A DNA stretch of 64,000 bases from Tetraselmis striata (Eukaryota > Chlorophyta > Chlorodendrophyceae > Chlorodendrales > Chlorodendraceae), in contig VCJN01001240.1 in NCBI GenBank assembly GCA_006384855.1, forward strand, positions 1-64,000, given 5' to 3'. The translations under genes and the position numbers were made by a program. Below the pieces are notes generated by a model. That model had not been told where the DNA came from and searched no databases. It saw only the letters and a program-made list of their open reading frames with translations. Positions 1 through 10,727 of this stretch are shown here, one piece after another. The first letter of the stretch is position 1. Each line of letters begins with the position of its first letter.

Positions 1-227
1 CTTACAATTGTAGGCCTTGTTGCACGCCGCGATCGTGCGGAAGGCGTAGTCGAGTAGATCGCCGGCGTCAGTTTCTGCGGTCTCGGAGGCGGTGGCGTTG
101 TGCGTGCAAAGCGTTACCACATCATCAGCGAGCGCGGCAATCTACACTTCCCCTCATCAACCGGTACTGGTACGTACCGACTCTCGCCAGTAGCATCGGA
201 CGACGAAATCACCAGTACCATTCAATG

Positions 228-745
228 AAATATTATTTACTTACATCAGGGCTTTCACAAATGCGCACTACAAACAGAACTAACATCAACTATGAAAGGT
301 TGCCAGCAAAAGAGAGACCTATATAAGCATGAAACCAAGGTCGAACAGGAGGACAGGGAGCCAAGAACCAAGAAAGAGCCAAGGGAACCACGAAGTCGCT
401 TAGCTTCCAGGAACCAAAGGGACCACCGCCCCGGGGTAGCCTATCAGCCGCGGCGAGAACGCTTGCAGCCAATGACCCAGGTCATAGCAACACATGCCGA
501 CGAGCGACGCGACGCAGGCGCAAGAGCACCATCACGTGCCGCACGCGCGGCCGCGACCCCGCCAAGAAGGTTGTATGCATGTGCCATGTTGATGAGCAAG
601 GAGAAACGGCGGCGCCACGCAGAGGCCGATTTTTTGGCCGATTTTTTGGCCAGTGTGTGTGTGTGGCTAGCTTTCGCGAGCTCAGCGTGCGGGGCCAGTG
701 AGCCAAACTCGGAAACGGCGAAAGGAACAAAGCGAAGCATTCAAT
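228..745 (-). pseudogene. 3' end of a non-LTR-like retroelement, 5'-truncated
   Basis: Read on the minus strand, the end of an ORF (residues like LRFVPFAVSEFGSLAPH) is followed by an untranslated tail ending near 241-258 in CCTGATGTAA. The same stretch occurs on + at about 47,345-47,870 and, shorter, at 46,186-46,355, so this is a dispersed family. The plus-strand ORF over this interval is antisense to it. The 5' boundary near 745 is abrupt, typical of truncated reverse transcription. TGTAA near the 3' end fits a green-algal poly(A) signal. Confidence 0.6.
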
Positions 746-759
746 GAAGCCCTCGTCAT

Positions 760-2030
760 AAGCACAACTTACACATGGCTTGAGTACATAGTGGCCGAAA
801 AACTACCCCGTCGCACGCCGGCCACCGCCATCTGCCGCCACTACCTGCTCCCACAATGCGAAGCCCGCCGAACGCCTCCCCTAGGTCCTCCCGTGACTGC
901 CGAGAGGGGACACCCGCCGGCCAGTCCTTTGACGAGGGCATGGGAGCGAAAGACAAGGAGGCGCATAGGGATCCGGAGTAGCTGAGGCAGACCCCGCAGC
1001 GGAAGATTTGCCCACGCCGGCCGACTCACTGCCCAACCGCCGCCCCGCCGCCGCACATACCCTGCCAATGCGTCTCACAGGACGTACCGGCAAACCCGGC
1101 TACCGCGGACCCACACAGCAACTTACACCCTGGTTATGCGATGGAGGCGGAAGAGATCGAGATACATGCTGCGGACCATGCCGCCAATTCTGCGGATTCC
1201 CGCCCCCCCCCCCCCTCCCCCGGGCAGTGCGAACCTGACAACGCCGGGTGACCCAGCCCTCCAAACCCCTTGCAGATCCGCGAAATTTCATACGCCACAG
1301 GCAATGGGCCCCCACCCAGTGACGCTCTTGCCGCCGCTGCACCCAACGCAGCATGCGCGCGCCAGCTCGTCACACACCCATACAAAATAACCACACAGCC
1401 GCTGCCCGCACAAACTTTCAGGGAGGTGTTGGTCGCAATCGCGGGTCTTTCTCGGATCCCGCGACGACCGCGGCGGCTGCTCGAACCGTCCAATCCCGCG
1501 GCGACTACCATTATCAGTGCCAATACTCATCAGTACCGGTAGCACTACTCGAATTGATCCCTTATTAGGGGGCCTTTGCAAACTTTGGACGCTCACTTTG
1601 GATGAACACGTCAGCAATGGCGATACCCTTCAGCCCGTACACTCTCGCGTAGTACACTCTCGCGTACACTAGCCCGTACAACTACGCGAAGATTGGACAC
1701 TACTTATCGTCCAATCTTAGAATACTTCGGACCGAAAACGAACTTGGGATCAAGGATTGGAGGAAAACATTATCCGTGTTTTTGAGCGGCTGCGGTAGAT
1801 CGAAATTTCGTACTGGTACCGCTACGGTCGCGGCGGTGGTCCTACTACATGTGGGACTACGGTCGGGCAAGAGGCAGTAGACGGCGCATCGTGCGGGTCA
1901 GCTCGCGCTATGTCAAACAACCCGCCCAGCAACCAACTAGCCCAAGATATGCCCCTACGATATGCCGTGTGGTAACGCTCCCGCTACGTAGGTCGGACAC
2001 GAGCTCCGAGTCTGTGGTTGAGGATGTGCA
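760..2030. other. No gene recognised
   Basis: GC-rich sequence with a C-rich tract near 1201-1220 and short direct repeats of CACTCTCGCGTA near 1640-1670. Several overlapping ORFs exist on both strands but none has recognisable domains or splice-consistent neighbours. Confidence 0.5.
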
Positions 2031-2040
2031 ATAGAAGAAG

Positions 2041-2259
2041 GTGTGGCCCATGGACGAGTGGAAGCGGCGGTGGGATTCGGATCCGCGGTGGATCTCAGCG
2101 CTGCTGCATGCCGCAGACGCTGCCCATATCTGCGAGTTTAGGAAGTGGGCCAACCAGTTTGGGGCCAAGGGGCCCTTCATGGGAAGAAGCTGGAGAGGGA
2201 AGTTGCTGAAGCTCGCCCCGGTCAAGGACGAAAGGTTTCCGGAGGGGCGGGTGTTGTAA
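2041..2259 (+). CDS. Small hypothetical ORF
   Basis: 72 codons, Trp/Lys/Arg-rich (begins MWPMDEWKRRWDSD, ends PEGRVL), closed by TAA at 2257-2259. The composition is more protein-like than that of the overlapping minus-strand frames, but no family is recognised and there is no supporting context. It may be an exon or an element fragment. An overlapping minus-strand frame (1908-2477) is the main alternative. Confidence 0.2.
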   Translation: MWPMDEWKRRWDSDPRWISALLHAADAAHICEFRKWANQFGAKGPFMGRSWRGKLLKLAPVKDERFPEGRVL

Positions 2260-3105
2260 GAGCGGGTGCAGGCGATCGTGGCGGCGTGGGCGGCAGGCCA
2301 CGCACGTAACAACCGCGACGGCGCTAGGAATCCGCGTAAGCATGTAACGATTACATGCTGACTAGGCCCACGCAAAAAGTGGCACGCTAATATGTTGATC
2401 CTAAGTGAGCGTCCAGTTTCGCGAAGGCCCCTATTATATATTCCAAAAAGAAAACCGCGTCGGAAAATAAAAAACAAATACGAACGCGCATATTACCGAT
2501 TAGTGATGCGCGCCATTTGGCGGCCGACCTTCGCGAGTCGCCGCCCTCGCAACCGCCGCCACATGCACCCCCGCCCCACTTCACCTGGAAAAACACCGCC
2601 GCGCGCGCCCGTTTACCATGAATGTATGCTTGTACTCGCGCGTACATGTATGTGATGAATGTATTATCACATACACCCGCCCAAACAGTACCGACACCGA
2701 GCGTGCCCTCTTTATCGCGGCATTGGAACAACTTCCGACCCGGACTGCCGTCGACCCGGGCTGCGCCCCCAAACAAAGCAAAGCCCTATGCACGCCAGCA
2801 ACCCCACGGCGAGCGCCGCCCCCTGGCGTCCGTCGGGCGAGGCGGCGGGGACCGAGGCCGCCGCCCCGGCGGCGGCCGGCTACAGAGCATGGGTCGCGGC
2901 CACAACTGCTACAGCGCGGGCCATAGTAGCCCCCCACTGCCCGAGACCGAGGGTACATAGTCCTCCGCCCAGCACAACCCCCCCGCCAACAACACACCCT
3001 GCCGCGGACCTGGCCATCCGCATCTCCACCAAACCACAACGCTAGCCCATCGTGGTACGGAAGCCACCTGCCGGCAGCTCCCACGATTGAGGCCGCAGCC
3101 CCGCC

Positions 3106-3543
3106 TTGGCAAAAGCAAATGGCTCAAACACGTACACCAACCGCGCCCGCGATCAACCCCCCCCCCCCCCCCCCCCCCCATCGGCAACAACCCATGAGCA
3201 AGCATCTTCTCTCCCGGTCCGCACCCGCACCCCAGACGACGACCTCTCCGGCCGCGCCACCTCCCCCGAAGCCGACCTCTGCAAGGATCATATCTCGGCA
3301 GCCGCCACCATGCTCACCCGACGCTCCCCACGCACGCACCCCCGACTGACCACTAGAATAGTGGCCCTGATCGCAGGCGGTCCACTACACCGTATCACAC
3401 GCACACACTCGCCAGATCCTCCTGCGGAAAACGAGCATATGGCGGACGACCCATACCCCTCCAGGGAGGATTACCCCGATCTCGAAAAAGAGGAGGAAGA
3501 GATCGTGGGCGACGAGGCCATGGATGACGACGAGGGGCTGTAA
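3106..3543 (+). CDS. Hypothetical ORF, Pro run and acidic tail
   Basis: 145 codons. The N-terminal part contains a proline run encoded by a C homopolymer at about 3159-3179, so its length is prone to slippage. The C-terminal 35 residues are strongly acidic (EKEEEEIVGDEAMDDDEG) and end at a TAA. The acidic tail is the only part that looks selected; no domain is recognised. A homopolymer-driven random ORF remains possible. Confidence 0.3.
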   Translation: MAKANGSNTYTNRARDQPPPPPPPPSATTHEQASSLPVRTRTPDDDLSGRATSPEADLCKDHISAAATMLTRRSPRTHPRLTTRIVALIAGGPLHRITRTHSPDPPAENEHMADDPYPSREDYPDLEKEEEEIVGDEAMDDDEGL

Positions 3544-4039
3544 CTCCTCCGCCGCGCCCGCGCCCTCCCTCCCAACCTACCTCTCCCCCACCACCGCACA
3601 AACCCCCTACCTGCCGTACCAATACCCCGACACCGACAGAACCGCCCTCTCGGGCCTCCCGCACCCGCGATAAATGCCTGCCTGCCTTCACCTATAATTA
3701 CCACTCGTAGAGCACTCCGTGCTCCCTACTCGCCGACACCGACACAAGCGGCACACCCTTAACTATCAACTCCCCAATCTTACACCGGCCAAGATGGCGC
3801 CCGCTTCGGGATGGGGACTCCGCCTGATACGTAGAGCGGGTGGGACGCGCTACGGCTGCCTTCTTAGTCAAACTAGGTCTCCTCTGGAATGGGCGGTAAC
3901 ATGGCACCGCCCTAGCTCAACACCTACTTGTGCATCGGGTCGATGCTGCGACTTGCGGACTACCAACAATCAAGGGACGGCATGGGGATCTATGCCGAGC
4001 TGTGTGCGGGATGACGGAGAAGCCGCGAAGCTTGTGATA

Positions 4040-4235
4040 GCAGACATTCGGGGCAGCCCAAGGCTGCGACGGAAGGGGGCGGGGATGGAAACAAGAGAAG
4101 AAGGCCGGCAGCTGGAGTTGTAATACACATATGTGTCCCTACCATGCTTAGAGAGGGCAGGCCCTCAGAACAACTCGACCCGGGCGGTGGATAGAAGCAA
4201 ATTAGCGTGTTGTAATTCAACTTCAATTTGGCGAG
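4040..4235 (+). repeat. TTTCAA-tailed dispersed repeat, copy 1
   Basis: First of six copies in the window. The core runs from a Leu-Glu-Leu-TAA-like ORF end (about 4113-4123) through AGAGAGGGCAGGCCCTCAGAA and the box GGGCGGTGGATAGAAGC to GTTGTAATTCAACTTCAATTT. The arrangement (ORF end, about 135-bp 3' UTR, TGTAA, short TTTCAA-type tail) suggests the 3' terminus of a non-LTR element or a SINE that shares it. Confidence 0.65.
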
Positions 4236-4321
4236 CGCCGCGTGAGCGACGGCGGTAAACGCCATAGCATAGGAGGTGACGATGCTCGTCTCGCGTCGCG
4301 TGCTGCTTCTCATCCGTTAGG

Positions 4322-4323
<2 letters not shown>

Positions 4324-4353
<30 letters not shown>
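4324..4353 (+). repeat. C30 homopolymer
   Basis: Thirty consecutive C. It is one of about 20 C or G runs of 16 nt or longer in the window, with almost no comparable A or T runs. It gives rise to spurious poly-Gly/Pro ORFs. Confidence 0.95.
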
Positions 4354-4405
4354 ATCGTCGTGTCGCGAGGCACACACTCGGCGTAGGCCCTCGCAGGTGG
4401 TCTAT

Positions 4406-4879
4406 CTAGTCGTGCGGGTCTAGGAGCGCCGCGAGGCCGAGGTCTTGGCAGGGACTGACATCATGGGGAGGGTCGTCCTCTCCGTCGCCATCCGCGAGGC
4501 TGTCGTCTAGCGTTGAAGGAATGGGTTTCTGCTCGTGCTCTGGTGGTAGTCTGGGAAGGGTGCGGGAGTCTATTTTAGCTCGTCGAGGCGCATCATCATC
4601 CGATGCACCGGCTCTGTCAGTGAGTAGGCTAGCAGTGTCAGCTGTCGCATTCCGAGCGTCTCGACCTCCCTCCTCCGGTCGGATTACAAGTCGCCGGGCA
4701 ACAGTGTTGTGGCCATAGTTATGTGATGTCGTCGTTGCAGTCGCGTCGAGCGGCTGCGTCAGTCGTCGTAAGGGGAGATACCACCTAAAGATATTGCTAG
4801 AGTCTCGATGCCGTTGCGCTAGCTGATCAAATTGCGAAAAGGCAAAAGGTGGAGTCACCGCCGCATCGCGGGGCGTCAT
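4406..4879 (-). CDS. Hypothetical ORF, 157 aa
   Basis: Minus-strand frame of 157 codons, rich in Asp, Arg and Thr, starting MTPRDAAVTPPFAFSQ and ending ALLDPHD. There is no recognised domain, signal peptide or membrane segment. It contains no homopolymer artefact and is longer than most random frames nearby, but no neighbour or splice evidence supports it. Confidence 0.25.
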   Translation of the reverse strand: MTPRDAAVTPPFAFSQFDQLAQRHRDSSNIFRWYLPLRRLTQPLDATATTTSHNYGHNTVARRLVIRPEEGGRDARNATADTASLLTDRAGASDDDAPRRAKIDSRTLPRLPPEHEQKPIPSTLDDSLADGDGEDDPPHDVSPCQDLGLAALLDPHD

Positions 4880-5054
4880 ATATGGGGTGAATGGAGGGCG
4901 AGCGAGTGACGACGCACAGCTACGTACCTAGCAACGTATATATGCCGGAATAATATGTAACGTCAGTTAATCCCGCCGTACTTAGCCCCGTGTAATTCAA
5001 ACATCTATAATTTCAATATGAACATTGATGTACTACTATATCATATGTAATGCG

Positions 5055-5078
5055 TTTCAAAGTTGAGTCTGGTTTTGC
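5055..5078 (-). repeat. B2 split direct repeat
   Basis: TTTCAAAGTTGAGTCTGGTT and the next four bases are identical to 5365-5388 (B1). Confidence 0.8.
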
Positions 5079-5177
5079 ATAAAAAAGTTGCGCAGGCTGT
5101 TTTACACGGTCAAGAGCCGAAATTGGCATGAAGGTAAAGTGAAAAGCGTGGAGGGGAAAACGGAGCCAGGGAGGCGG

Positions 5178-5364
5178 CGCTGCGTGTAACGCAGCGAAAA
5201 CTGGAAGATGGCAGGCTCAACTGTTATGGCTGCTTTTATGTCTACTCGTGCTGCACCCAAAAAGGGCGCAACGATAGGTGCCTAGTTCCCGTACCACTGA
5301 GCAACACTTGTAGCTGAAAAGCGGTTAGGTCAAGGGAGGAAACCCCATAAACTAGTTCAGATCA
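5178..5364 (-). repeat. A2 split direct repeat
   Basis: Copy of A1 at 7072-7262. It opens with a perfect hairpin, CGCTGCG-TGTAA-CGCAGCG (5178-5196). In A1 the stem is CGCTGTG/CACAGCG, so one base pair has changed on both sides and pairing is kept. The loop is TGTAA in both. Confidence 0.8.
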
Positions 5365-5388
5365 TTTCAAAGTTGAGTCTGGTTTTGC
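5365..5388 (-). repeat. B1 split direct repeat
   Basis: Identical over 24 bases to B2 at 5055-5078. It lies three bases beyond the recombinase stop codon (5392-5394). Confidence 0.8.
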
Positions 5389-5391
5389 CAG

Positions 5392-6466
5392 TCATGAGCG
5401 AACGGAGAGAGCGGTGGAATGACGGAGAAGGGGTAGCGCCAGGTCATGAAGGAGGCACCGGGAAGGCCACCGTTGCGGAGTCCTGTTGGACTTGGAAGTG
5501 GCGGAGGGGGCGATGTGGCCAAAGAAGAACCATGCGCCCGGTGAAGGAAGCACGTTGGGGTCGATGTAGTCCAGAATGACGTCGGAGTTAGTGGCCCAGC
5601 CGCCTTGGTAGCGAATGTGGGACAATGGTACTCCGATGGCGTTTCCGGCAAACGCTGCTCCCTTGCGAAGGCTGTGTGAGGTCCAAGAAGTGCCGGCGGG
5701 AGGGGCAACACCGACAAGCCAGTCAGTCCGACATTGTAGCGGCAGTCCAAGTTTTTGACTGCTCGCTTGGGGTGACCGCCCGGAAGTTTGTTTCAGCCAA
5801 GGCATCAGTAACCAGGAGGACAGACTGTACGTTGTCGATGAAGTGGTGCCGGAGACGTGCAACTCGGGGGTGTTCTGACACCGGAAGGAGAAGCACGCCT
5901 ATGTCGTCGGGTCCCCGGCGGCCAGCGCGGCCTTTCTCGCGGTACACCTGCATGGTAATGTTATAATTGTCGACATGCACATCCCGCACTCGGCAGGAGA
6001 CGCCAATATGTCCTCTGGCAAAGAACATGAAGTTGACAACCGAGGCCATGAGGGCTCGGAAGCCGTGCTGGTACTCTGTGGTGGGAGCAGACACAATCAA
6101 CTCGGCCTTCTCGACGAAGCGGTAAGCTACATCAGCAGGCAGAGGGACTCGCAAAGGGGCGGCTTCCAGACGGCGTTGCCGCAGCATCAGCCCACGCCTA
6201 GCTGCAGTAAGGTGTAGACTGTCCTTGGCGATTGGGTCGAGGTTGTGCAGCTCGAATAACGTGTTGATGGCAGACATGTAGGGTTGCAATGACTTATTAG
6301 CTCCAATGTGCCCGCGCTCACCAATCCAGGCAACGTACCGGACGAGAGTAGCAGTGGTCGCCTCAAGCGGGCTGATGTTCTCGGAGTCGTGGCAGAACTC
6401 CGCGAACTGAGACAGTCTGCCGGCGTAGCTCTTGAGTGTCTGAGCGGTGAGGGAGCTGGAGAGCAT
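5392..6466 (-). pseudogene. Tyrosine recombinase (retrotransposon integrase), one frameshift
   Basis: The first frame (6466-5723) has an N-terminal SAM-like DNA-binding region (TLKSYAGRLSQFAEFC) and the start of the catalytic domain, with FMFFARGHIG supplying the first Arg and YREKGR the Lys. The second frame (down to 5392) supplies HSLRKG (the HxxR box), RYQGGW and the nucleophile in ILDYIDP. In YR retrotransposons this enzyme integrates a circular DNA intermediate without target duplication. The frames overlap around 5725-5860, so one indel near 5750 separates them. Family assignment is firm; whether it is DIRS- or Ngaro-type cannot be settled from this copy. Confidence 0.85.
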
Positions 6467-7071
6467 GTGGAGCGTCCGCTGTCCTAGCTCGTGTGCGCCG
6501 AAAGCATCCTACCCTGCGATCGAGATCGCAGTGAAGCAACCCATGGAGCGACAGCTGCGGGCTCGTCAATTATAAGTGCGTCGTTTTACCGACAGAGTTC
6601 CAGGGTGGCGACTATTGTTTGCAAAGTACTCGGCAGCAGCGGTTAGGTTCCCGGCGGTTGGCCGGTAGTTGTTGGACGGGTTTGCAGTAGCACCAGTACG
6701 GATTTGCGGGGCTAGGTTCAAGTAAGAGGGCCGCCTTGCGCGCCCTTCGCGCTCGTAGCATCTGTCACGCGCGTAACGTACACGCGCGAAACTTGGTCGT
6801 TGCGAACCATGGTGTTACTGGCCAGTTGTAACACGCAATGTAACAACTGACGGTTGCTGTGATGAAATGGTACGGGAGGCGGTTGGTTGAGCCGCCATGC
6901 GCAGATGTGCGGATGGTTGAGTCGCACTCGGCTGTAGCTGTAAGAAGCGCCGCATGGTAACGCACGGCGGATGTACGGATGAGAATATCACACACCGGTG
7001 GTGAGCTGGGGGTGGTCTTCAACAACCTGGGGTGACGTTGCTCGCGACATGTTACGAGACAGTTTTAACAT

Positions 7072-7262
7072 CGCTGTGTGTAACACAGCGAAAACTGGAA
7101 GATGACAGGCTCAGTTGTTATGGCTGCTTTTATATCTACTCGTGCTGCACCCTAAAAGGGCGCAACGACAGGTTCCTAGTTCATGTACCACTGAGCAACA
7201 CTTGTAGCTGAAAAGCGGATAGATCAAGGGAGGAAACCCCATAAATTAGTTTAGATCATATC
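7072..7262 (-). repeat. A1 split direct repeat
   Basis: Upstream terminal repeat of the YR element, homologous to A2 (5178-5364) in the same orientation, with the compensated hairpin CGCTGTG-TGTAA-CACAGCG at 7072-7090. Confidence 0.8.
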
Positions 7263-7269
7263 GTCATTT

Positions 7270-8130
7270 TGCTACTAACACACATTGCGTCGTTTTGCCG
7301 TTTTTTATATTGAATTATTTATTGAATATGTAATAATTATGCTACTTGTACTACTCTACCCACCCGCACACCGGATACTGCGTAGTTTATCAATATAATA
7401 ATATAATAATATAATAATATAAATAATATAATAATAGATTAATCTGCTTGCGCAATTATTTCTTCCTGCTTGTTTTTGCATGTAGCATCGGATGGGGATG
7501 CGTCAGATAACATGAGGCATAGTCGATATCCGTTCAAATATATCTCTCATATATAACCCGTTTGCTGCGTAGGGGTAGCAGCATTTATTTCTTATTATGT
7601 GTGCCATGCGTAGCGACCTATATGTGTGCTACACATTTGCTATATGCTTGAATGGTAGAAATGTGCTAGCGACTAATCCTGACGGGCGACAACCGCCGCC
7701 AGCGCAGGCTGCAGCAGGCCGTTTGCAGCAGGCCGACTGCCTCCTAGATTGTTTTTCCGTCCCCGGGACAGGACTGGCACCACGTCTCTAAACCCTTGCA
7801 ACGTCTCTACAACGGCCGTTTGGGCAGCGATCCAGTTACGGAAAGCCCTGGGTAGGCGACGCTCCGCCATAGTCAATAGCAAATTGCCGCGAAGCATTCT
7901 GCAACACTAATTAGAGGCCAGTGACAGAATTTCCAACCTCCTAGATACCTGCAGTTGCGCCAGCGTATAATAAATCCTACCTTGCTACGCGCGCAGGGAT
8001 GAAGAAGCAGGCACACATCGATTTTCACAGCTGCCGCCCGCCCGTCCCCAAGCGGCAGCCTCACGCTTCCAGCTGGCCTGGAGGCCGCCGCCCGACACCC
8101 GCCTCACAGTGACACCCGGCAGCGCGGCGC
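7270..8130. other. AT-rich spacer, no gene recognised
   Basis: Low-GC island (about 7260-7660) with an ATAAT-type microsatellite at about 7389-7436, contrasting with its GC-rich surroundings. From about 8130 a GC-rich stretch could be coding on + (ATG at 8132, MAEPHPSTAPPSADTGAPSR, possible donor after 8200). It could be a first exon of the downstream amidase gene, but nothing connects the two. Confidence 0.4.
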
Positions 8131-8191
8131 GATGGCGGAGCCTCACCCCAGCACCGCGCCCCCCTCGGCAGACACCGGCGCGCCCTCGCGG

Positions 8192-9023
8192 CCCCGGAAG
8201 GTGGGCGCCGCGGTCCACATGCTCTAACCAAAAGCGCTGGCCTGTCGATCGTGACTAGCCCAGCCTGGCAGCGATGGCTTGCTGACAGGCCTTCAGGCAG
8301 CTCCAAAAGCCTGCGTACAGGTAGCGGGCGCTGGGTTTGGCTGGGAGGGCGGGGCTGGGAAAGCGACCAAGCGGGAATCCGCGACCGCGTGTCAACAGTC
8401 TCCAGTGAGAGGGGTTTTCACATACGCTGATGTTGACAGCCGAAGATAAGTGATGTGATAACAAGGGGTGATAATAACCATATTAACATCATGTCTGGCG
8501 GTTCGAAATAATAACCACAGTATTGAGATAATGTATGGAGATAATCCTTAGGAATATTATGTCTTCGATCTGATTTTTATATAGCGACTAAAGGGATTAA
8601 AACTAGTGGGCCCCGGAAGGTGGGCGCCGCGGTCCACATGCTCTAACCAAGCGCTGGCCTGTCGATCGTGACTAGCCCAGCCTGGCAGCGATGGCTTGCT
8701 GACAGGCCTTCAGGCAGCTCCAAAAGCCTGCGTACAGGTAGCGGGCGCTGGGTTTGGCTGGGAGGGCGGGGCTGGGAAAGCGACCAAGCGGGAATCCGCG
8801 ACCGCGTGGCAACAGTCTCCAGTGAGAGGGGTTTTCACATACGCTGATGTTGACAGCCAGATAAGTGATGTGATAACAAGGGGTGATAACCATATTAACA
8901 TCATGTCTGGCGGTTCGAAATAATAACCACAGTATTGAGATAATGTATGGAGATAATCCTTAGGAATATTATGTCTTCGATCTGATTTTTATATAGCGAC
9001 TGAAGGGATTAAAACTAGTGGGA
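8192..9023. repeat. Tandem duplication, two copies of about 415 bp
   Basis: Copy 1 is about 8192-8610 and copy 2 about 8611-9023, both starting CCCCGGAAGGTGGGCGCCG and ending GATTAAAACTAGTGGG. The period is 419 bp. Copy 2 lacks a few bases (for example near 8860-8890). The copies otherwise match closely, so the duplication is young. No coding content is recognised. Confidence 0.9.
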
Positions 9024-9286
9024 TTGAAATGTGCTGCTCCACGCCACGCAGTCTTAAATTATGACCCACGAAACCCGGGATGATAAATAATAGCTCGGGA
9101 ATCGTGAAGGCTTGGATATCACCAAACAGTTGCAACCGCGCGGCCGGCCGCAAGGTCGCCGCATCGCTCTCCGGCACATGCCGGGGAGTGAAGTACACGT
9201 AGATAGGTGCATGGAATTAAGCAGCCCCTCCGAGAGTGCTGGCGGACCGCGGCCCCGCGCTGCGCGCCGGGCTTGACGGGGATTAT

Positions 9287-9480
9287 CCCGAATTCTCCAC
9301 ATGCGCGTAGGCGTATCGCTGGAAGGGGACGCTGACCTGGCGGCCGCCCGCCGCCGCCGAGCCAGCCGACGAGCCGGGCGGGCACTTTAGCAGCTGGCCC
9401 ACCTTCTGCGCGTACCGACGCGTCCACCTGCCGCAGGTGCGGCCCCGCCCCATGAAACTCGAGTTCAACGGTCTGTGCGA
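9287..9480. other. GC-rich block, possible exon of uncertain strand
   Basis: On - it could end a gene (RYAQKVGQLLKCPPGSSAG, stop near 9285). On + it contains ATG 9452 (MKLEFNGLCEGKPIGFG). Neither reading has a confirmed splice partner. The 15-mer TTGGTTTCGGAGCTT at 9492-9506 is identical to the chromovirus primer-binding region at 51,383-51,397. Confidence 0.3.
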
Positions 9481-9670
9481 AGGCAAGCCCATTGGTTTCG
9501 GAGCTTTAGGCGATTTTGGAGTGTGCTGAGCGAGTGGATGCGGGTGGCTCATGCACCCATGCATTCGAATGCGCTTTATTTGTACTCCTTCGACCGCCGC
9601 ACATCCTTCTCGCTCTCGCACACGCCGGACCGTGCTACCGCCGTGCCACTCAGTGCTGCGGTGTGTCCAG

Positions 9671-10694
9671 GCCCTGGGTATTGGTGAGGACGGCCTATGG
9701 CGCTGGCCGCTGCTGTCAGTGGAGCTCGACGTCGGCGCTCGTGGGGAGCTGGTACCCCTCCCCCCCTTTACCGTTTCTCCCCTTTCCAACCCCCAGGAAT
9801 AGCCCGCCCACCATCCTGGACGCTTGCACCTACCAGTGCCGGGCTGACTATTCGGGCGCCTGTGCTTGTGTAGGGCCGCAACGGGGACGGCGAGTGCGTG
9901 GTGGCGCTGGAGCCCGTCGTGCGGCTCAAAACAGCGGCCTGGCAGCGGAAATTTGGTGCGCTCAGAGAGTTACCCCCTACTCTAACTTTTACTTGAGCAG
10001 AGTGGCCAGGATAGGGACATGTTTCCGGCCCTGCTCTCTGATTGGCATTCTCTGGGCTGTACGTTTCCTGTTGTGAAAATACACCTGGCTAGGATTGGGG
10101 AGATCACATAGGCCAAGAGGAGGGGGGGGGGGGGGGGGGGCGCTGATGCCGCGCCTTGGGTGCTGCCGCACAAGCACAGGCGTGGTTGGGGAGGTGCAGG
10201 TGCTGCCGACTACGCATGTCAAACTGCAGAAGCGGGCCCGCATGCGGCTGGGCATCCTCTCGCTGTGCTGCTCCTCCCAGGTGCGTGCTGCCCCCGAGCG
10301 CCTGCCCTACTGCTTCCCACTGGCGTATAAAGCGGCTGTGTTGGCAACAGAGGCAGGCCGCCCGATAAGCGGGAGGGGGGGGGGGCAGATTAAGTCACGT
10401 ATCTGGTACAGTGTTGCCGCCACATGGACCTCTCGCGGCACACATTCCTGTCCCTTCCCTTCACGTCCTTCACCCTTGTCCCGCGGTAGGCCGGCTCCCT
10501 GGTGCCCGGAACCCTGGAGCTGCGGCTGGCAACCCCCTCCTGGCATGGTAGCGAGCTGCAGCTCGGCGACCGAGTGGCTGCTGCTGCTGGCGATGGAGAG
10601 CCGCCCGGAGGTGGCCCACTCGTGCGGCTGAAGCGCCGCCTGCAGCCGCGGAAGGGTAAGCCGCGCTGGCCAGGGCTGAAATTTATTCGTGGCG

Positions 10695-10727
<33 letters not shown>

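Larger units (their letters stand above)
5040..7262 (-). mobile_element. Tyrosine-recombinase retrotransposon, deletion derivative with split direct repeats
   Basis: On the minus strand the order is A1 (7262-7072), YR gene (6466-5392), B1 (5388-5365), A2 (5364-5178), B2 (5078-5055). The A copies are about 190 bp and clearly homologous (both contain ...GAAAACTGGAAGATG... and end near AAACCCCATAAA). B1 and B2 share 24 identical bases. An A1-ORF-B1A2B2 arrangement is the split-direct-repeat layout of Ngaro-like YR retrotransposons. Only the recombinase is left; no RT is found inside, so this copy is non-autonomous. Confidence 0.7.

Noticed and set aside
292-747. 151-codon plus-strand ORF
   Set aside because: Antisense to a retroelement 3' end that recurs at 46.2 and 47.7 kb; the reverse frame carries the family's conserved residues.
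1200-1240. Poly-Pro and poly-Gly ORFs at C and G runs across the window
   Set aside because: Homopolymers of C or G encode Pro or Gly in every frame and cannot contain stops, so open frames there carry no weight.
9283-9789. Minus-strand gene ending at 9283
   Set aside because: Part looks protein-like (RYAQKVGQLLKCPPG), but no splice partner was found and the plus strand here is next to well-supported amidase exons; kept only as an uncertain block.
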